64,000 nt of DNA, taken from Cheiracanthium punctorium. Taxonomy: Eukaryota; Arthropoda; Arachnida; Araneae; Cheiracanthiidae. The notes under the pieces are model-generated. The model saw only the letters and a list, made by a program, of their open reading frames with translations. It searched no databases and was not told where the DNA came from. The stretch covers positions 30,650 through 94,649 of the forward strand of contig JAWZYV010014441.1 of assembly GCA_038373885.1 (NCBI GenBank), written 5' to 3'. Below are positions 20,514-32,678 of this stretch, in pieces. The position numbers and the translations under genes are program-made. How positions within the stretch are numbered: position 1 is the stretch's first letter; each line of letters begins with the position of its first letter.

Positions 20514-23360
20514 GTGAAATGTTGGAGGTGCAACAGCGAGGGGCATTTACGAAAATACTGTGACGTACAAAAGAACTCTCGTCGTAAAGGTCGCAGTTAT
20601 CAGTGCACCAGAGAAGCCCATGAAGGAAGACAGAAAAGCGACGACTTTCAGGAACAGAGGCTGAGGGATATTCAAAAGCCTCGTTTGAAAGCCTTACAGA
20701 TTTCATCAGTGAATGGCGGCAGTAATGAACTCTTCGTTCTGGGATACGTTAATGGTTCCCCATGCAACATTCTGATTGATACTGGAGCGAACGTAACCAT
20801 CATAAGGACGGATCTGGCCAAGAAATTAAATTTGAAGATTACCTGGACTCCGCCCTCGCTGACCCTCCAGACTGTGACAGGTGACAAGATCGAAGTGGGC
20901 GGAAAAGCGCAAGTAGAAATCACGTTTGGAAATGCCAGATACAACCATGTGGTATATGTCGCCAATATTACAGACTCTTATTCTCGGACTCGACTTTTTA
21001 AAATCGCACAAATTTAACTTGGACTTTAAGAATAGTGAGCTTCGTTCAGAGTCAGAAGAAATAGCTGCGTTCGATATTAAAAATGAAACTATTTTACCTG
21101 TTCAGCAAATAATAGCCCAGACTGATATCATTCTACTTCCCAGAACTGATTCAATAATTTCTGGAACAGTAAAAGAAAGCAGTAAATTCCGTTTTGGAAT
21201 AATCGAACACCCAAACAATAGTGATTCCGTCAGAGGAGTACTTGTGGGAGCAACACTTGTGGACTTGTCGAGAACAGAAATTCCAGTTAGAGTAGTAAAT
21301 GTGACGGACAAGTCGAAGGTGATAAAGAAAAATGAAGTGTTGGCGACATGCACTCCTGTTACCTGCATTAATAAGAAAATCGGCCAAACGACAGCTAAAT
21401 CTTCCGAGTGCCTGACGAAGGAATTAATACAAGACGTGGAGTTAACGGCAGAACAGAGAAGCGCTGCGGAGAAAGTAATAGCTGAATTTGAAGTCCTCTT
21501 CTCCCGTACTTCGGGTGACTTTGGCCGTACGAGCTTAACTCAACATAGGATAGATACAGGCAGCCATTCTCCCATCAAGCAACATCCTAGGCGGCTGCCG
21601 TTTGCTAAGCAAGAAGAGGTGAGCAGACTTTTAGAGGAGATGCAGCGTGATGACGTCATCGAGCCATCGACTAGTCCCTGGGCCTCGCCAATTGTTTTGG
21701 TCCGGAAGAAGAATGGTTCCACCCGGTTCTGTGTTGACTACAGACGTCTGAATGACATTACCTAGAAAGACAGCTACCCTCTTCCCAGGATAGACGACAC
21801 TTTGGACACTTTATCGGGAAACGAATGGTTTTCCACTCTGGATCTGAAAAGTGGTTACTGTCAAGTGTAAATTCATCCGGACGACCGTGAAAAGACTGCG
21901 TTCACCACGGGACAAGGATTATGGCAGTTCAAAGTTATGCCTTTTGGACTCTGCAACGCACCTGCTACATTCGAGCGTCTAATGGAGACAGTGTTGAGAG
22001 GACTTTCCTACGAAGCATGTCTCGTTTATTTGGACGATATCATCATCGTCGGAAGGACTTTCGAAGAGCATCTCTAGAATATCCGAAAGGTGCTGCAGAA
22101 ATTAAAAGAGGCAAACTTGAAACTGAGTCCATCGAAATGCAACTTGTTTCGTCGGGAAGTACGTTATTTCGGGTACATAATATCCGCCCACGGAGCCCGA
22201 ACCGATCCCGAAAAGACGTCCGCAGTCCAGAACTGGAGTCGTCCCGAGAATATCCATGACTTAAGAAGTTTTCTCGGTCTGTGTACTTACTATCGAAAAT
22301 TCGTGAAGGGCTTTTCTCAAATTGCAAGACCTCTTCACAAATTGACCGAGACTGGACAGAAATTTCTATGGACTGAGGAATGTGAGGACGCATTCAACGA
22401 ACTGAAGACGGCTTTAAAATCTTCGCCGATCCTGTCGTATACACACCCTGACAAGCCATTTATCCTGGACACAGACGCAAGTAAGGAGAGTGTTGGAGCA
22501 GTTTTGTCCCAGGAGATAGATGGCCAAGAACACGTCATTGCTTACTGGAGCAAATGCCTTTCAAAGGCAGAACGTAACTATTGTGTTACGAGAAAGGAAC
22601 TTCTTGCTATCATTAAAGCCGTGGAGCACTTCCATCATTACCTGTACGGCCGAAAGTTCCTGCTCCGAACGGACCATGCCTCTTTAACCTAGCTTCTAAA
22701 TTTCAAGAATCCAGAGGGCCAAATAGCCAGGTGGATACAGCGATTACAAGAATATGACATCGAGATACGTCATCGGAAAGGGTCATCTCATGGAAATGCA
22801 GATGCTTTGTCGAGAAGGCCCTGCATAGACAGTTGTCGCTATTGCTCCAGGGCAGAGAAAAATTACCATCTGAAATATCCTGTTGTCCGCCAAGTTACAT
22901 CATCGGCACCCTCTCAAGATCCCTGGAGTGACGAAAATGTTCGGGCGGACCAATTAACAGACAGCGACATCAAACCTATTGTGGAATTTATGGAAAAATC
23001 CAGCGCTAAGCCCAGTTGGCAAGAAATATCATCTTACAGTCCGGCAACAAAACAGTACTCGGCTTTATGGGATTCGCTTCGCCTGAGGAATGGAGTCCTG
23101 TATCGTAAATGGGAGTCGGACGACGGAAAGATGCTCCGATGGCAGTTAGTACTCCCTCGCTCGAGGATTCCGAAGGTTCTAGAAGAGCTGCATAATGGCT
23201 TAACTGGAGGCCATTTTGGCGTAATGAAGACCCTGCAGAAAGTTCGCGAGCGCTTCTACTGGGTTAGGGCTCGAGGCGACGTCGAAAAGTGGTGTCAAGC
23301 TTGCGACGCCCGTAAAGGCCCGAAGAAACGAAGCCGTGGAAGACTACATTGTTATAATGT
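20514..23360 (+). pseudogene. gypsy pol, first part: zinc knuckle to integrase N-terminus
   Basis: A CCHC knuckle (CWRCNSEGHLRKYC) is followed by an aspartic protease (ILIDTGANVTIIR), then a frameshift near 20970. The reverse transcriptase has [31 protein letters not shown] and the catalytic VYLDDI near 22030. RNase H has ILDTDAS and LLRTDHASL. The integrase H2C2 domain (HNGLTGGHFG, WCQAC) follows, lacking nine bases present in copy 1. In-frame stops lie at 21763 (TAG), 21868 (TAA), 22075 (TAG) and 22690 (TAG). Coding is interrupted at 23360 by the LINE and resumes at 33861. Confidence 0.92.
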
Positions 23361-23564
23361 GAGAGAGAGAGGTGTGAGACACCCACTGGAGGGGCCGACC
23401 CGAAGGTTTACGGCATAAAATCCCTCCAGGGAAGAATTTATTCATTTATCGCTTGTTTTTACATACTATGCCGCGGGGGTCTCGCAGAACCCCAACGGCA
23501 GACAGTAAACAATAATAGTACAATCGTAAATTACAGACATGATATCACACATGACATGATAAAA

Positions 23565-23685
23565 CATACATATACACACATATACACATGATAAAACATA
23601 CATATACACACATATACACTTACACACATATATATAAATACATATATATATATATATACATATATATACATACATATACCTATTG
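23565..23685. repeat. CA/TA microsatellite in the LINE 3' untranslated region
   Basis: Runs of ATACATATACACACATATA and (AT)n. The stretch between the RNase H gene and the LINE 3' end otherwise holds no gene. Confidence 0.85.
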
Positions 23686-23705
23686 TACCACAGGAGAATG
23701 GCAGA

Positions 23706-24645
23706 TCAATGATATTTAAATTTAATAGTGCTATAGTGTTCTATAAGCTTATTATAATTTACTTTTATTAGATTCATTATGTTTGGCAATTGGATAATTT
23801 GCATAAAATTTTTATATGGATCTATTGAGTTGTTTCTTCTTATTTTATTAGGCATTAGGGGGCAGTCCCCAAAGATATAATGCAGGGGATCCCCTGTCTG
23901 ACCACAGTCACATAGATCCGTTGTTCTATAATTGATTCTTTTTAAATATTTTGGGAAACTGCCCCCGCCCGTTATAAATTTAGTGGCTACTATATTATTG
24001 ATATTATAATTATTTTGTATATGTGGTAAGAAGTTGTAAGTATATCTGCCGGTTTCACACTCGTTCCACCATATTTGCCATTTATTTTTTATGTTTTTAT
24101 TAATTAAGTATACTATTTTGGATCTAGGTACTGACACCACTCTATTACTTATCCGGTGGTCCTCCAATAATGGTTGTTTTGCCAGGAAATCAGCTCTTTC
24201 ATTTCCCCTGTGGCCAACATGTGCTTTAATCCAGATTATTTTAATCTCTACTGATTTATGTATTTCAAGTAATTTATATAAGTCAATCAATATTTCGGTG
24301 TTGGAGTACAGGGATTTAATTTTTTCAACCGTGAATCTGCTATCTGTGTAAATTTTTATTTTAGTAAATTTATTCTTTATTGCCCATTCCGCCGCAGTAA
24401 GCATGGCCAGTTGTTCAGCTTGATATATGCTATTATATATATTAATTCTTTCGTTGTACTCAAAAACTGGGTTATTGTCTTGGTTGGTGGCTGTAAAAGC
24501 GAATGCAGTCCCATTGTCCATTCTTGATCCGTCAGTGTAAATTTTTAAGTATTCATTATCTTCGATATCAAATTCAAGACTATCTATTACTGTTATTCTA
24601 TAACTTATATTGATGTTACTATATAGGTAAGAAGGTATAATTTTT
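23706..24645 (-). pseudogene. LINE ORF2, RNase H domain
   Basis: The frame runs from about 24645 to the stop at 23706. RNase H catalytic residues are visible: D in IYTDGSRMDNG, E in YQAEQLAMLTAAEWA, D in IYTDSRF and D in GNERADFLAK. A GHRGN motif lies before the last aspartate and a cysteine/histidine segment follows (CDCGQTGDPLHYIFGDC). Upstream it is cut from the rest of ORF2 by the non-autonomous element at 24646-26600. It would remove RNA during reverse transcription. Confidence 0.87.
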
Positions 24646-24862
24646 ACTTCCTTGTACGTAGTATAAGGAAGTAATGTGATCCCGAAAAATTTTGGGGGCC
24701 AAATTTCGACATAAAAACCGATTTTGACTACCTCTAAATTTAATTCAAATTTTTTTTTCGATGCATCTCATCGTAGGCTAGCATGCACGATCATATTAAC
24801 GCGTCTGCAACTCATTTAGACCAGTGGCGAGTCTACTGTGGCCAGTTTTTCCATGCCGTCTG

Positions 24863-24892
24863 TACGTACGTACGTACGTACGTATGTATGTA
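24863..24892. repeat. GTAC/GTAT microsatellite
   Basis: A run of GTAC repeats passing into GTAT repeats, inside the non-autonomous element. Confidence 0.9.
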
Positions 24893-25420
24893 ACTCGCAT
24901 ATCTCAAAAACTATTGGTCGTAGAATGTTGAGATTTGATATTTAGGATTGTTCTATGATCTAGTTGTGCACCTCCCCTTTTGGTGGCAATCGAATGGATA
25001 GTTTATGTACAGGACCGCCCAAAAGATTCGAAATACATTACGCTCTATGGGCCGAAATTCATTAAACTCGCCTAACTCAAAAGCTATTAGGCGTAGAATG
25101 TCGAAACTTCATATTTTGGATAGTTGTAACATCTAGTTGTGCACCTCCCCTTTTGGTTCCATTTGACTGGATAGTTTATCTACAGGACTGCCCAAAACAT
25201 TCGAAATACATTACACTCAATGGGCCAAAATTCATTAAACTCGCATATCTCAAAAACTGTTAGGCGTTGAATGTTGAAACTTTATATTTAGGATTGTTGT
25301 AACATCTAGTTGTGCACCTCCCCTTTCGGTTCCATTCGACTGAATAGTTTATCTACAGGACCACCCAAAAGATTCGAAATACATTACGCTCTATGGGCCG
25401 AAATTCATCAAAGCGTTTTT
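24890..25420. repeat. 180-bp tandem units in the non-autonomous element
   Basis: About three units share AACTCGCATATCTCAAAAAC, TAGGCGTAGAATGTTGAAAC, GTGCACCTCCCCTTTTGGTT and GAAATACATTACGCTCTATG. More diverged units continue to about 25860. The last motif resembles the satellite at 53.3-56.8 kb. Confidence 0.8.
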
Positions 25421-26615
25421 TAGAGGTATTGGGCTATTTCAAACGACTCAGAAGTGATATATGCTGTAAAGAGTTAGAAAATGAATTTCTCCATTAAAAA
25501 AGTGTCTTTATCATTTATAGTTCTGCTACAGAAACACTCAAAAGATTTCCAATACATTACGGTCAATAGCAATTTTAGGGGCATTCATCCATTTCAAGCA
25601 CAATACCGTCCTACCACATAAGTTAGGTAATGGTCCGACCACGGTCACGTGCCTCCCTCAAGAACTATGCCAAAAGTCGCCAAGCTTGGCGACTTTTGGT
25701 CTATGTGTGTGCATATTTAACTCTCAAATCTCAAAAACTATTATGAAATTTCATATATAAGAATGTTGTAACATCTAGTTGTGCATCTCGATTTTTGGTT
25801 CCAATCTACTGGAGAGTTTATTTACAGGACCACCGAAAAGAATTTCAGTACCTTAATGTCTATGGACATCTTCAATATAATACAACTGTAGACAGTCATT
25901 GTTTGGTACATGCCCAGAATCTCGCCGTCTGTCCTCGACCTTGGCGAGTTTTGGCGAAATGCCGCCAAATTTGGCGATAGTCAGTCATTTGGTCCATGCC
26001 CAAAGTATCGCCATTAGTCATCGTTCTTGGCGAGTTTTGGCGAAATATCGCCAAATTTGGCGATAATCTGTCATTGTTTGGTTCATGCTTAAAATCTCGC
26101 CAAATGTCGTCGACATTGACGAGTTTCGCCGAAATATCGCCAAATTTGGCGCCAAAAATTATTTCCTATTTTGTATAACTCTAAAACTTTAACCCGTAGA
26201 TTTTTTAACTTTGTATTTAGAACTATTGTGATATCTAACTGTTTTCAATATCTTTTTTGACAGCAATCGACTGAGAATTTATTTACAGGGTGAGCCAAAT
26301 GACTTTGAATACATTGAGGTGTATGGATGCATTCAATTCATTGAAAGTCTGTTGTCAATGACTACTTTGGCTATCCCCAAAATCTCGCTGACTATCTCAA
26401 GTTTGTCGGCTTTTGGTGAAATATCGCCAAATAAAGTGTCAGAAGGAAATCTTTCAAATTGAACTCAGCTTGGCGATATCGAAATATTTGGCTAGAAATC
26501 GCTAAACCTTACTATTATTGATATTTTATCTCTTTCAAACAAATAAATTTAGAGAAAGTGCGTCGAAAATATTTTTGATCTAATGGACGTGCAAGGAAGT
26601 CATGTGTTGGACACA

Positions 26616-26958
26616 TCAGATTTTTTCCATTGTATAATTCATCGGTAGCTCCGTGTCTTGTATATATTTATTTAATTTTAAAGCCGAATATTTTAAAATT
26701 TCTTTTTCTATTGCTAGTTCGATTGGGAGTATATTTGAAATTGTGCATAAAGCGGAATGGGCAGTTTTGCTATGTGCCTTAGATATTTTTATTAATGCTA
26801 GTTTCTGGATTGCCCACAATTTGCGAACGGTGTCCCTGGTGAGTTTTGTGGCCCACGACGGGGCAGCATATGTTATTTGCTTTTCCGTGACAGTGTTGTA
26901 CCACATACGCAACATTTCCGGGCGGACGCCCCAGGACACACCGCTCACCAAGGACATA
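26616..26958 (-). pseudogene. LINE ORF2, C-terminal part of the reverse transcriptase
   Basis: It continues the reverse transcriptase frame across the Helitron. Joining A at 26958 to T at 28886 restores an uninterrupted frame. The segment encodes MSLVSGVSWGVRP, the RT thumb/connection region and a helical stretch, and stops at TGA 26616-26618, close to the next insertion. Confidence 0.82.
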
Positions 26959-28885
26959 TCTATATAAATAAAATTAGACTTTTGTCTGTACATTTCTTGG
27001 AATTCAAAAATTTTGCGATTTCTATCCGTTTCAAGCACCCGGGAATCCGATGCGACCCTCAAAAAAAAAGTTTGTTTGTCTGTCATTCTGTCGTTCTGTC
27101 ATTCTGTCCGTGACGCTTTTTCTGTTTAAGCATCACGTAAAAACGGCTGAAGCGAATGATATGAAATTGGGTGTCATGATAGGTGGTCACTCAACTTAAA
27201 ACATAGGCGTGGAATTTTAAAAAAATCTTGATTGGATTTTGAGATTTTGCGAAAATCGTTTCAAACTGCGTAAATTTGTGTTCAAGCATCACGTAAAAAC
27301 GACTGAAGCGAACGATACGAAATTGGGTGTCATGATAGGTGGTCACTCAACTTAAAACATAGGCGTCCAATTTTTAAAAAATCTTGATTGGATTTTGAGA
27401 TTTTGCGAAAATCGATTCAAACTGCGTAAATTTGTGTTCAAACATCACGTAAAAACGACTGAAGCGAATGATATGAAATTGGGTGTCATGATAGGTGGTC
27501 ACTCAACTTAAAACATAGGCGTCCAATTTTTAAAAAATCTTGATTGGATTTTGAGATTTTGCGAAAATTCTTTCTATCTGCGTAAATTTGTCTTCAAGCA
27601 TCACGTAAAAACGACTGAAGCGAATGATACGAAATTGGGTGTCATGATAGGTGGTCACTCAACTTAAAACATAGGCGTCGAATTTTAAAAAAATCTTGAT
27701 TGGATTTTGAGATTTTGTGAAAATCGTTTCAAACTGCGTAAATTTGTGTTCGAGCATCACGTAAAAACGACTGAAGCGAATGATACGAAATTGGGTGTCA
27801 TGATAGGTGGTCACTCAACTTAAAACATAGGCGTGGAATTTTTAAAAAATCTTGATTGGATTTTGAGATTTTGCGAAAATCCTGTCAAACTGCGTAAATT
27901 TGTGTTCGAGCATCACGTAAAAACGACTGAAGCGAATGATATGAAATTGGGTGTCATGATAAGTGATCACTCAACTTAAAACATAGGCGTCGAATTTTTA
28001 AAAATTTTCATTAGATTTTCAGATTTTGCGAAAATCGTTTCAAACTGCGTAAATTTGTGTTCGCACATCACGTAATAACTGCAAAGGTGAAAAAATGATA
28101 TTTGGTGAAATGATAGGTGGTCACTTACCTTAAACTATAAGTATCTAATTTTAAAAAATCTATCCGATTTCGAGATTTTGCGAAAATCGTTTAACACTGA
28201 GTGAATCTTTGTTCCCGCATTACGTAATAACGACTAAAGCGAATGATATGAAATTTGGTCACATGATAGATGGTTGCTCAACATAAACTATAGGTATCCA
28301 ATTTTTTAAACATTTTCATTAGATTTTGAGATTTTGTGAAAATTCTCTCAAAATACGTTTATATTTCTTCAAACATCACGTAATAACAACTAATACGAAT
28401 GATACGAAATTTGGTGATATGATAGGTAGTTGCTAATTTTAATTTATAGGCGTTTTTAAAATATTTTGATTACATTTGGAGATTTTGCGAAAATCGTTTT
28501 AAAATGCTGAAATTTTGTTCCAGCATCACGAAATAAAGACTGCAGGGAATGAAACTAAATTGGGTGACATGATAGGTTGTCACTCAACTTAAATTCTAGG
28601 CTTCCAATTTTTCAAAGATGTTGATTAGATTTTGAGAAAATTATTTCTATATTCGTAAATATTCGTTCGCGCATCCCATAATTACGACTAAAGCGAAAGA
28701 AGTGATATTACTTAGTGACTCTCTTAACCTGTAATATTTTAACAATACATAAAAATTATAGCTTCGCTTTCTTTACTTTGGCAACATACTCCATCCATTC
28801 TGTGTACTCTTACAATGCTGACGAAAGTTCTTGCTTTTTGGAAATTTGCATTCACTAACCCGTCAAGGACGGGTACTTCAGCTAG
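26959..28885 (+). mobile_element. non-autonomous Helitron
   Basis: It starts TCTATATAAATAAAAT and ends with hairpin ACCCGTC-AAG-GACGGGT (28858-28874) followed by ACTTCAG and CTAG. It sits between A (26958) and T (28886) with no duplication, the Helitron signature. Excising exactly 26959-28885 restores the LINE reading frame, which confirms both boundaries. It has no coding capacity; most of its length is a 156-bp tandem array. Confidence 0.9.
27131..28720. repeat. 156-bp tandem array inside the Helitron
   Basis: Units begin CATCACGTAAAAAC at 27131, 27287, 27443, 27599, 27755 and 27911 (exactly 156 bp apart), then about 28066, with four more degenerate units to about 28720. Shared pieces include TGAAATTGGGTGTCATGATA and GGTGGTCACTCAACTTAAAA. 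The units nearest the 5' end are the most alike and those near the 3' end the most diverged. Confidence 0.93.
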
Positions 28886-31278
28886 TTATTTATAAAATTG
28901 GTTATTTTTTCGTTTAAATATTTGGCATGGGGAGTGAACGTTAATTTATTGTCTATTATAATTCCAAGGTATTTTAGTTCTGTAACAGATTTTATTTTTT
29001 GATTGTTTAGCTTGTATTGAGGTTTATTTCTGGATTTGATTCCCATGGTAATCGCTTGCGTCTTTTGTACTGATATATTGAGTTTTAATTTATCACAAAT
29101 TGATTTAAATGCATTAATTCTATTGTTTGTTTTTACTTGGAGTTTTGCAATTGAATTTTCGGCTGCAAGTAAAACAAAGTCATCTGCGAAAGCGTAGAAG
29201 TCGTTTTGGTCCTCATTCATTATTTTTAATATTTTGTTTGAAGCGATTAACCATAGGAGCGGGCCAAGGCAAGATCCCTGTGGGCAACCCTTGTATACCT
29301 GGTTTTTAATTTGTGTGGAGCCATTTTCAACTATTATAAATCTATTGTTTAAGTAATCTTTTAGTATATTTTTCAGATGTATTGGTAAAGGATTTTGTTC
29401 TATTTCTTTTTTTATTATGTTCCACTGTATATTGTCAAACGCTCCCTGGATATCAAATGATACCAGGACAGCATATTTATATATGTTTTTCAATTCTTTT
29501 AATCTGTTTATCACCAGACACAGCATATCCACGGTACCTTTGCATTCCCGGAAACCATATTGGTTATCATGCAGGTACTTATTATTTTCTAATATATTTA
29601 ATGTTCTGTTTTTTATTATTCTTTCGAGAACCTTCCCCGCTATGCTCAAAAGAGATATTGGCCTGTAGGAGCTAGGCTCTTTTGGGTCTTTATTTGTTTT
29701 TCTAAAAAATATAATTGAGGCAATTTTCCATACATTGGGGAAGGTTCCCAATAAGAGGCATTTGTTATAGATTTTTATTAGATCGCTTCGGAAACTCCTC
29801 GATAGATTGTTTAATATATGCGCATCTATTTTGTCTAATCCTGTTGCTTTTCTAATATCCTGGGCGTGTATTGCTTGTAATAATTCTATTTCTGAAAGTT
29901 GCATTCTGTTGTCATTTGTCAACATGATGTTATTGCTTTTGTTAGGCATGTCACTGCTAAATTCCTCCGATTCTGTTTCAACTATTGTTTGATTATTCGG
30001 ATCATCATCGTCTGTGGAGTTTCCGATTTCATCAGTAATGTCTGTTTGAAAGTGCGCGTTTATTAATGCTTTCAATATTTCTTCATAGTCTTGTTCTACT
30101 GTATTAACATTAAATATGATCTCCAGGAAATGGTTATGGTAGGTGCCCTTGGCCATTTTGAAACTACTCCCATAAATATTTTGTTGTCTTGAGCAGAATG
30201 CTCGCCAGGACTGTTCCTTAGCTATTATTATTGCTTTTCTTTAAATGGCTCTGGCCCTATTATATTTTGTTTTCATTTCAGCATTGTCCAGCTGCTTGGC
30301 TATTTTTCTTTGAATTGCTCGTAATTTATTACTTTGTATAGATAAATTTTGATTCCACCACGTAATTTTTATTTTATAATTTTTACCTTTTTTCCTAAAG
30401 GATTTCTCATTAATTTGTATCCAGGTATAATTAAATTTTTCGAATATTGTTTGAAAGTCTATTATATTGTTCGTTTCTGTTAATTCTTCTATTATAGGTG
30501 ATATATGCGAGGACCATAATTTGTTGAATTTTTTAAAATTATTATATTTCGTTTTGTACTTATAATCTTGCTGTTTTTTCAATGAGAATTTCAGCTGTGT
30601 GAGTATATATCGGTGGTCAGAGCCATTTTCATCCAGTAATACCTGCCACGAATTTAATTGGTTCTTAAGGTTATCTGAAACTATTGTTAAATCTGGATGG
30701 CCGAGTGCACCAATATGTGTAAATGTAGCAGGGGCCATGGGGTCATTAACTATTATTAGGTCTAACTCGTTAACTTTTTCTTGAAGATTCCTCCCTCGTT
30801 CATTTCGATCCCCATAGCCCCACAAGGTATTGTGTGCATTAAAGTCACCGAGTATTATTGTCTTTATTCGTTTTTCTATTATTAAATTCCAATTTGAACA
30901 GTCCTGGACCATATCGGCTCTTGGAGGGGAATACTGGGAGCCGACAATTATGGATTCTTTTTCACTGTAAATTTTTACAAAGATGTTATTTTCACTTGTT
31001 TCAATAGCCAGGGCTTTTATTGATTCGTCTATAATTAATATGCCACAGGTGTTTGCTTTGGATCTGTAATCTCTTATGCTTGACGGGCAGCCGTAGAACC
31101 TATTGTTTTGTAAATACGGGTCTTGATATGCTATTAAATGTAAGTTATTTATTGACCTATATAGTTTATTGATGTCATTTATAAAAGAAAATAGTGATAA
31201 GTTTGCCACTTTGCAATGGTTTAAATTAATTTGTAAGATGTTTAATGTATTCAGAATTAATTTATTTGAAGCAGCCAT
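28886..31278 (-). pseudogene. LINE ORF2, endonuclease and reverse transcriptase
   Basis: It starts at ATG 31278. The apurinic-like endonuclease shows ILQINLNHCK at the start, YQDPYLQNNRF, GDFNAHNTLWGY and the terminal SDHRYI. An in-frame TAA at 30241-30243 (probably AAA mutated) separates it from the reverse transcriptase in the same frame. The RT has PSSYRPISLLSIAGKVLERI, VSFDIQGAFD, GCPQGSCLGPLLW and the catalytic YAFADDFVLLA. It runs into the Helitron at 28886. ORF2 would copy LINE RNA at a nicked target. Confidence 0.92.
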
Positions 31279-31327
31279 AATGAAAAGCAAAGCCAGTTGA
31301 AATCGGTTATAATCTCTATGTTAAGCA

Positions 31328-32678
31328 CTACTGTGCCACCTTACGGCTGTCCGCTATTAGTTTATCCTTATATTTTCTATAAGTTGGACACACAGGAGAA
31401 TCTGCTCTATGGTGGAAGTCTATTTCTCCCGTTGGGTCCGAATCATAACAATTCTTGCACACAAACTCCTCAACCGTACAGATTCTCGAGTCATGTTCCA
31501 GTGCACATTTAGCACAGTGCTGTGTTGCTGATTTACAATCGTAAATTCTGTGACCCAAAGTTTGACATTTCAGACACCTGAGTGCGTCTACATAGTTTAC
31601 TATTTTTATCCTGTGCATTGACACACAAGCCTTTCCCTTATTCAAAAGATATCCCTTTGTGTATTCATCAACATTAATGATCCATGATACAACCTCTTTC
31701 TTTCCTATTGATCTCAGGGCTTCTATTTCTATGTTATCATCCAATGATCCCACGTCCCCCTCGATCTCCTCCGCTGTTACTTCTTTTTGAACCCCCAACA
31801 GCATTAATTTCTGAGTCGCGGTTTTTGCATGTTTAATTGTATATTTGTCTTTTATCTGGTCACTCCCCATGAGAGCTTGATAAGTATTTTTCATCTCTTC
31901 TTTGTTATTTGAAATCAATATTATTCGTTTTGTTTTCTCAGCAAATACAATATCATTCAGTTTTGGTCTTGCATTTTTTTTTTTTTTTTGCCAATTCTCT
32001 TTTTACAGTGTTTCTAATGCTCAATGGGTGTTCTTTCTGCTCTTTACATTGTACGCTTATGGTGTACTCCTTCCTATCTTTTGTTCCTCCTTTTCCCTGA
32101 ACTCCACCAGCAGTGGTCTTCTCGGTCGCTTCTATAACCTTTTCCTGCAAAGTATCTATTTTCTCCATAATGTGTTCCGAAACAACATCTGCGTAAGTTT
32201 TATCTAGTTTATGCAATTGCAGAATCTTCATTGCTTCATTGTATTTCTGTGTGAGAATCAATCCAACGTTATAAAATTCCTGAAAAATTTTTTCAATTTC
32301 CGCCATAGTTTCTTTACAAAAGGTCTTCTTCTTATCAAAATATTCGAACTGCTTTTTTTGTAATTTATTTTTGATTTCATTGAATGCCGGCATCACCCCA
32401 TATTCAAATATTTTGTCCTCTAATTTCTTATTATAAGGTATCATTCTCAATCTTTCAGTTTTTGAGACACCAGTTGACTGTCTGGGAATTACACTCGCCG
32501 GTGGTGTACCAGCACCAGAGGCGGGAGAACCCACTCGGGTGCCCTGACTCATTAGAGGAGTCCCAACACCAGATGCCTGAAGGTCAGACCCCTCGTTAGC
32601 CTTCTGTTGCCGGGTGTATAGACTCGAGTTTGCCAACTCCGTTTCTCTATCCATCTCTATTGTCCAATGTTGTTGCAC
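31328..32678 (-). pseudogene. LINE ORF1 (gag-like), one frameshift in an A-run
   Basis: The N-terminal part (32678 to about 31990) is low-complexity at first, then charged and helical, with KLDKTYADVVSEHIMEKI. The C-terminal part (to 31328) carries CCHC-type knuckles CLKCQTLGHRIYDC and CAKCALEHDSRIC plus a third Cys/His cluster. The two parts are in different frames. The change lies in a homopolymer of about 14-17 T (plus strand) near 31973-31989. It may be a mutation or a sequencing error. The protein would bind LINE RNA. Confidence 0.88.

Larger units (their letters stand above)
24646..26600. mobile_element. non-autonomous element with short inverted ends, no gene
   Basis: About 1.96 kb splitting LINE ORF2. 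The left end is ACTTCCTTGTACGT and the right end is the complement of ACTTCCTTGCACGT. The left end extends into the hairpin CTTCCTTGTACG/TATAAGGAAG. No coding region is visible. The interior holds an array of ~180-bp units (about 24890-25420) and a GGCGA-rich section (25660-26460) like that of the gypsy LTR. I could not define a clean target duplication, so the family is uncertain. Confidence 0.65.

Noticed and set aside
21921..22393. Overlapping frames within the gypsy reverse transcriptase
   Set aside because: They are off-frame shadows; the true frame carries [19 protein letters not shown] and YLDD with two stops.
24646..26600. Intron of the LINE ORF2
   Set aside because: It has no GT-AG ends at the boundaries and shows transposon-like inverted ends and internal tandem arrays instead.
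27131..28720. CRISPR-like regular spacing
   Set aside because: Units of 156 bp repeat in full with no unique spacers, and they lie within a Helitron in eukaryotic DNA.
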